DNA from: CAVRCT01 sp963719645
GTDB taxonomy: Bacteria; Pseudomonadota; Gammaproteobacteria; DSM-16500
Reading direction: 5' to 3'
DNA: 64,000 bases
Assembly: GCA_963719645.1 (NCBI GenBank)
Contig: CAVRCT010000007.1
Span: forward strand, 248,001 to 312,000
Of the stretch, positions 63,694 to 64,000 are shown one piece after another. Position numbers and translations under genes: made by a program. Under the pieces are notes generated by a model. The model had not been told where the DNA came from. It searched no databases and was given only the letters and a program-made list of their open reading frames with translations. The first letter of the stretch is position 1. The number at the start of each line of letters is the position of its first letter.

Positions 63694-63848
63694 CTATCCC
63701 ATACGTGTCAAGCTAAAAAAATGTAGGGTGGATTAGACGCGCCTTTTGCGTCGTAATCCACCTTACTCAAATTGCTGCAACTTGGTGGATTACGACGCAA
63801 AAGGCGCGTCTAATCCACCCTACATTTTTTTAAGCTTGATGGGTATAG
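63694..63848. repeat. Palindrome between rpsB and tsf
   Basis: CAAGCTAAAAAAATGTAGGG ... GACGCGCCTTTTGCGTCG and complement, arms of about 60 bp. The TGTAGGGTGGATTAGACGCG motif is a common gammaproteobacterial dispersed repeat. It splits a normally tight operon. Confidence 0.85.
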
Positions 63849-63901
63849 GTTTGTATCCCTGTATTTTACTAGTCATCAAACATTTTAGGAGTGATTTTGT
63901 T

Positions 63902-64000
63902 ATGACAGCAGTCACTGCAGCACAAGTGAAAGAATTACGTGAACGTACCGGCGCCGGCATGATGGAATGCAAAAAAGCATTAGAGGCGACCCAAGGTAAT
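63902..64000 (+). CDS. tsf: Elongation factor Ts, N-terminal part (truncated by window end)
   Basis: The ATG at 63902 with AGGAG upstream opens MTAVTAAQVKELRERTGAGMM, then ECKKALEATQGN, the diagnostic EF-Ts start (residues 1-33). It continues past the window. EF-Ts recycles EF-Tu-GDP. Confidence 0.97.
   Translation, partial: MTAVTAAQVKELRERTGAGMMECKKALEATQGN

Overview
The window looks like a chromosome segment of an intracellular gammaproteobacterium of the order Legionellales (Coxiellaceae/Legionellaceae/Berkiella-like; genus not resolved). The housekeeping order (ispB / rplU-rpmA-obgE; rpsT / murJ; ribF-ileS-lspA; nadD-rsfS-rlmH; leuS-lptE-holA; lnt; map / rpsB-tsf) is gammaproteobacterial. 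An IcmC/IcmD (DotE/DotP)-type membrane protein, an LbtU-type porin and several proteins with eukaryotic-style sorting or signalling features (mitochondrial-presequence-like N-terminus, classical NLSs, a C-terminal CaaX box, a Rab-like GTPase fused to membrane segments) point to a Dot/Icm-type host-associated life style. No secretion signal was tested; these are effector candidates by inference.

Layout. 0.2-8 kb: effector-like genes (PcfJ-domain protein, MscS channel, 1179-aa Ser-rich protein with bipartite NLS, small CaaX protein). 8.2-11.6 kb: a GNAT enzyme fused to a collapsed GrpB domain, then a compact RiPP locus: a 54-aa precursor peptide too short for usual gene callers, an attenuator-like terminator, an MvdD-type ATP-grasp ligase and an exported HEAT-like protein. 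This graspetide-like locus is the best candidate for an undescribed system. 11.6-18.7 kb: nested palindromes, a secreted lipase, a second NLS protein, a Bcr/CflA-type transporter, and a PhyH oxygenase/glycosyltransferase pair. 19.3-31.6 kb: AT-rich accessory island with a HicA-like/HTH toxin-antitoxin pair, an ABC exporter, a frameshifted nucleotidyltransferase, a toxin-first AbiE-like pair, a GNAT, a KAP NTPase beside a phage terminase scar, and a second AbiE pair whose toxin carries a WYL-like domain. The island abuts tRNA-Pro(CGG), next to short direct repeats that resemble integrase arm sites. 31.9-64 kb: core genome, interrupted by accessory genes (two-repeat Cys protein, Rab-like GTPase, DipZ-type thiol protein, phospholipase-C-like protein).

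The window is strewn with perfect or near-perfect palindromic elements of at least six families, many nested inside one another so that the same outer shell carries different inner palindromes. No transposase gene was seen, so they are non-autonomous or relics. Five copies of one family form an exact 117-bp tandem array between rsfS and nadD.

How the genes work together: the core genes cover translation (rplU, rpmA, rpsT, rpsB, tsf, ileS, leuS, obgE, rsfS, rlmH, map), envelope biogenesis (ispB, murJ, lspA, lnt, lptE), cofactors (ribF, nadD), replication (holA) and oxidative/thiol stress (sodB, dipZ). The accessory genes cover host interaction, peptide modification and anti-phage/addiction functions. 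All functional calls are from reading the translated sequence; no database search was run.
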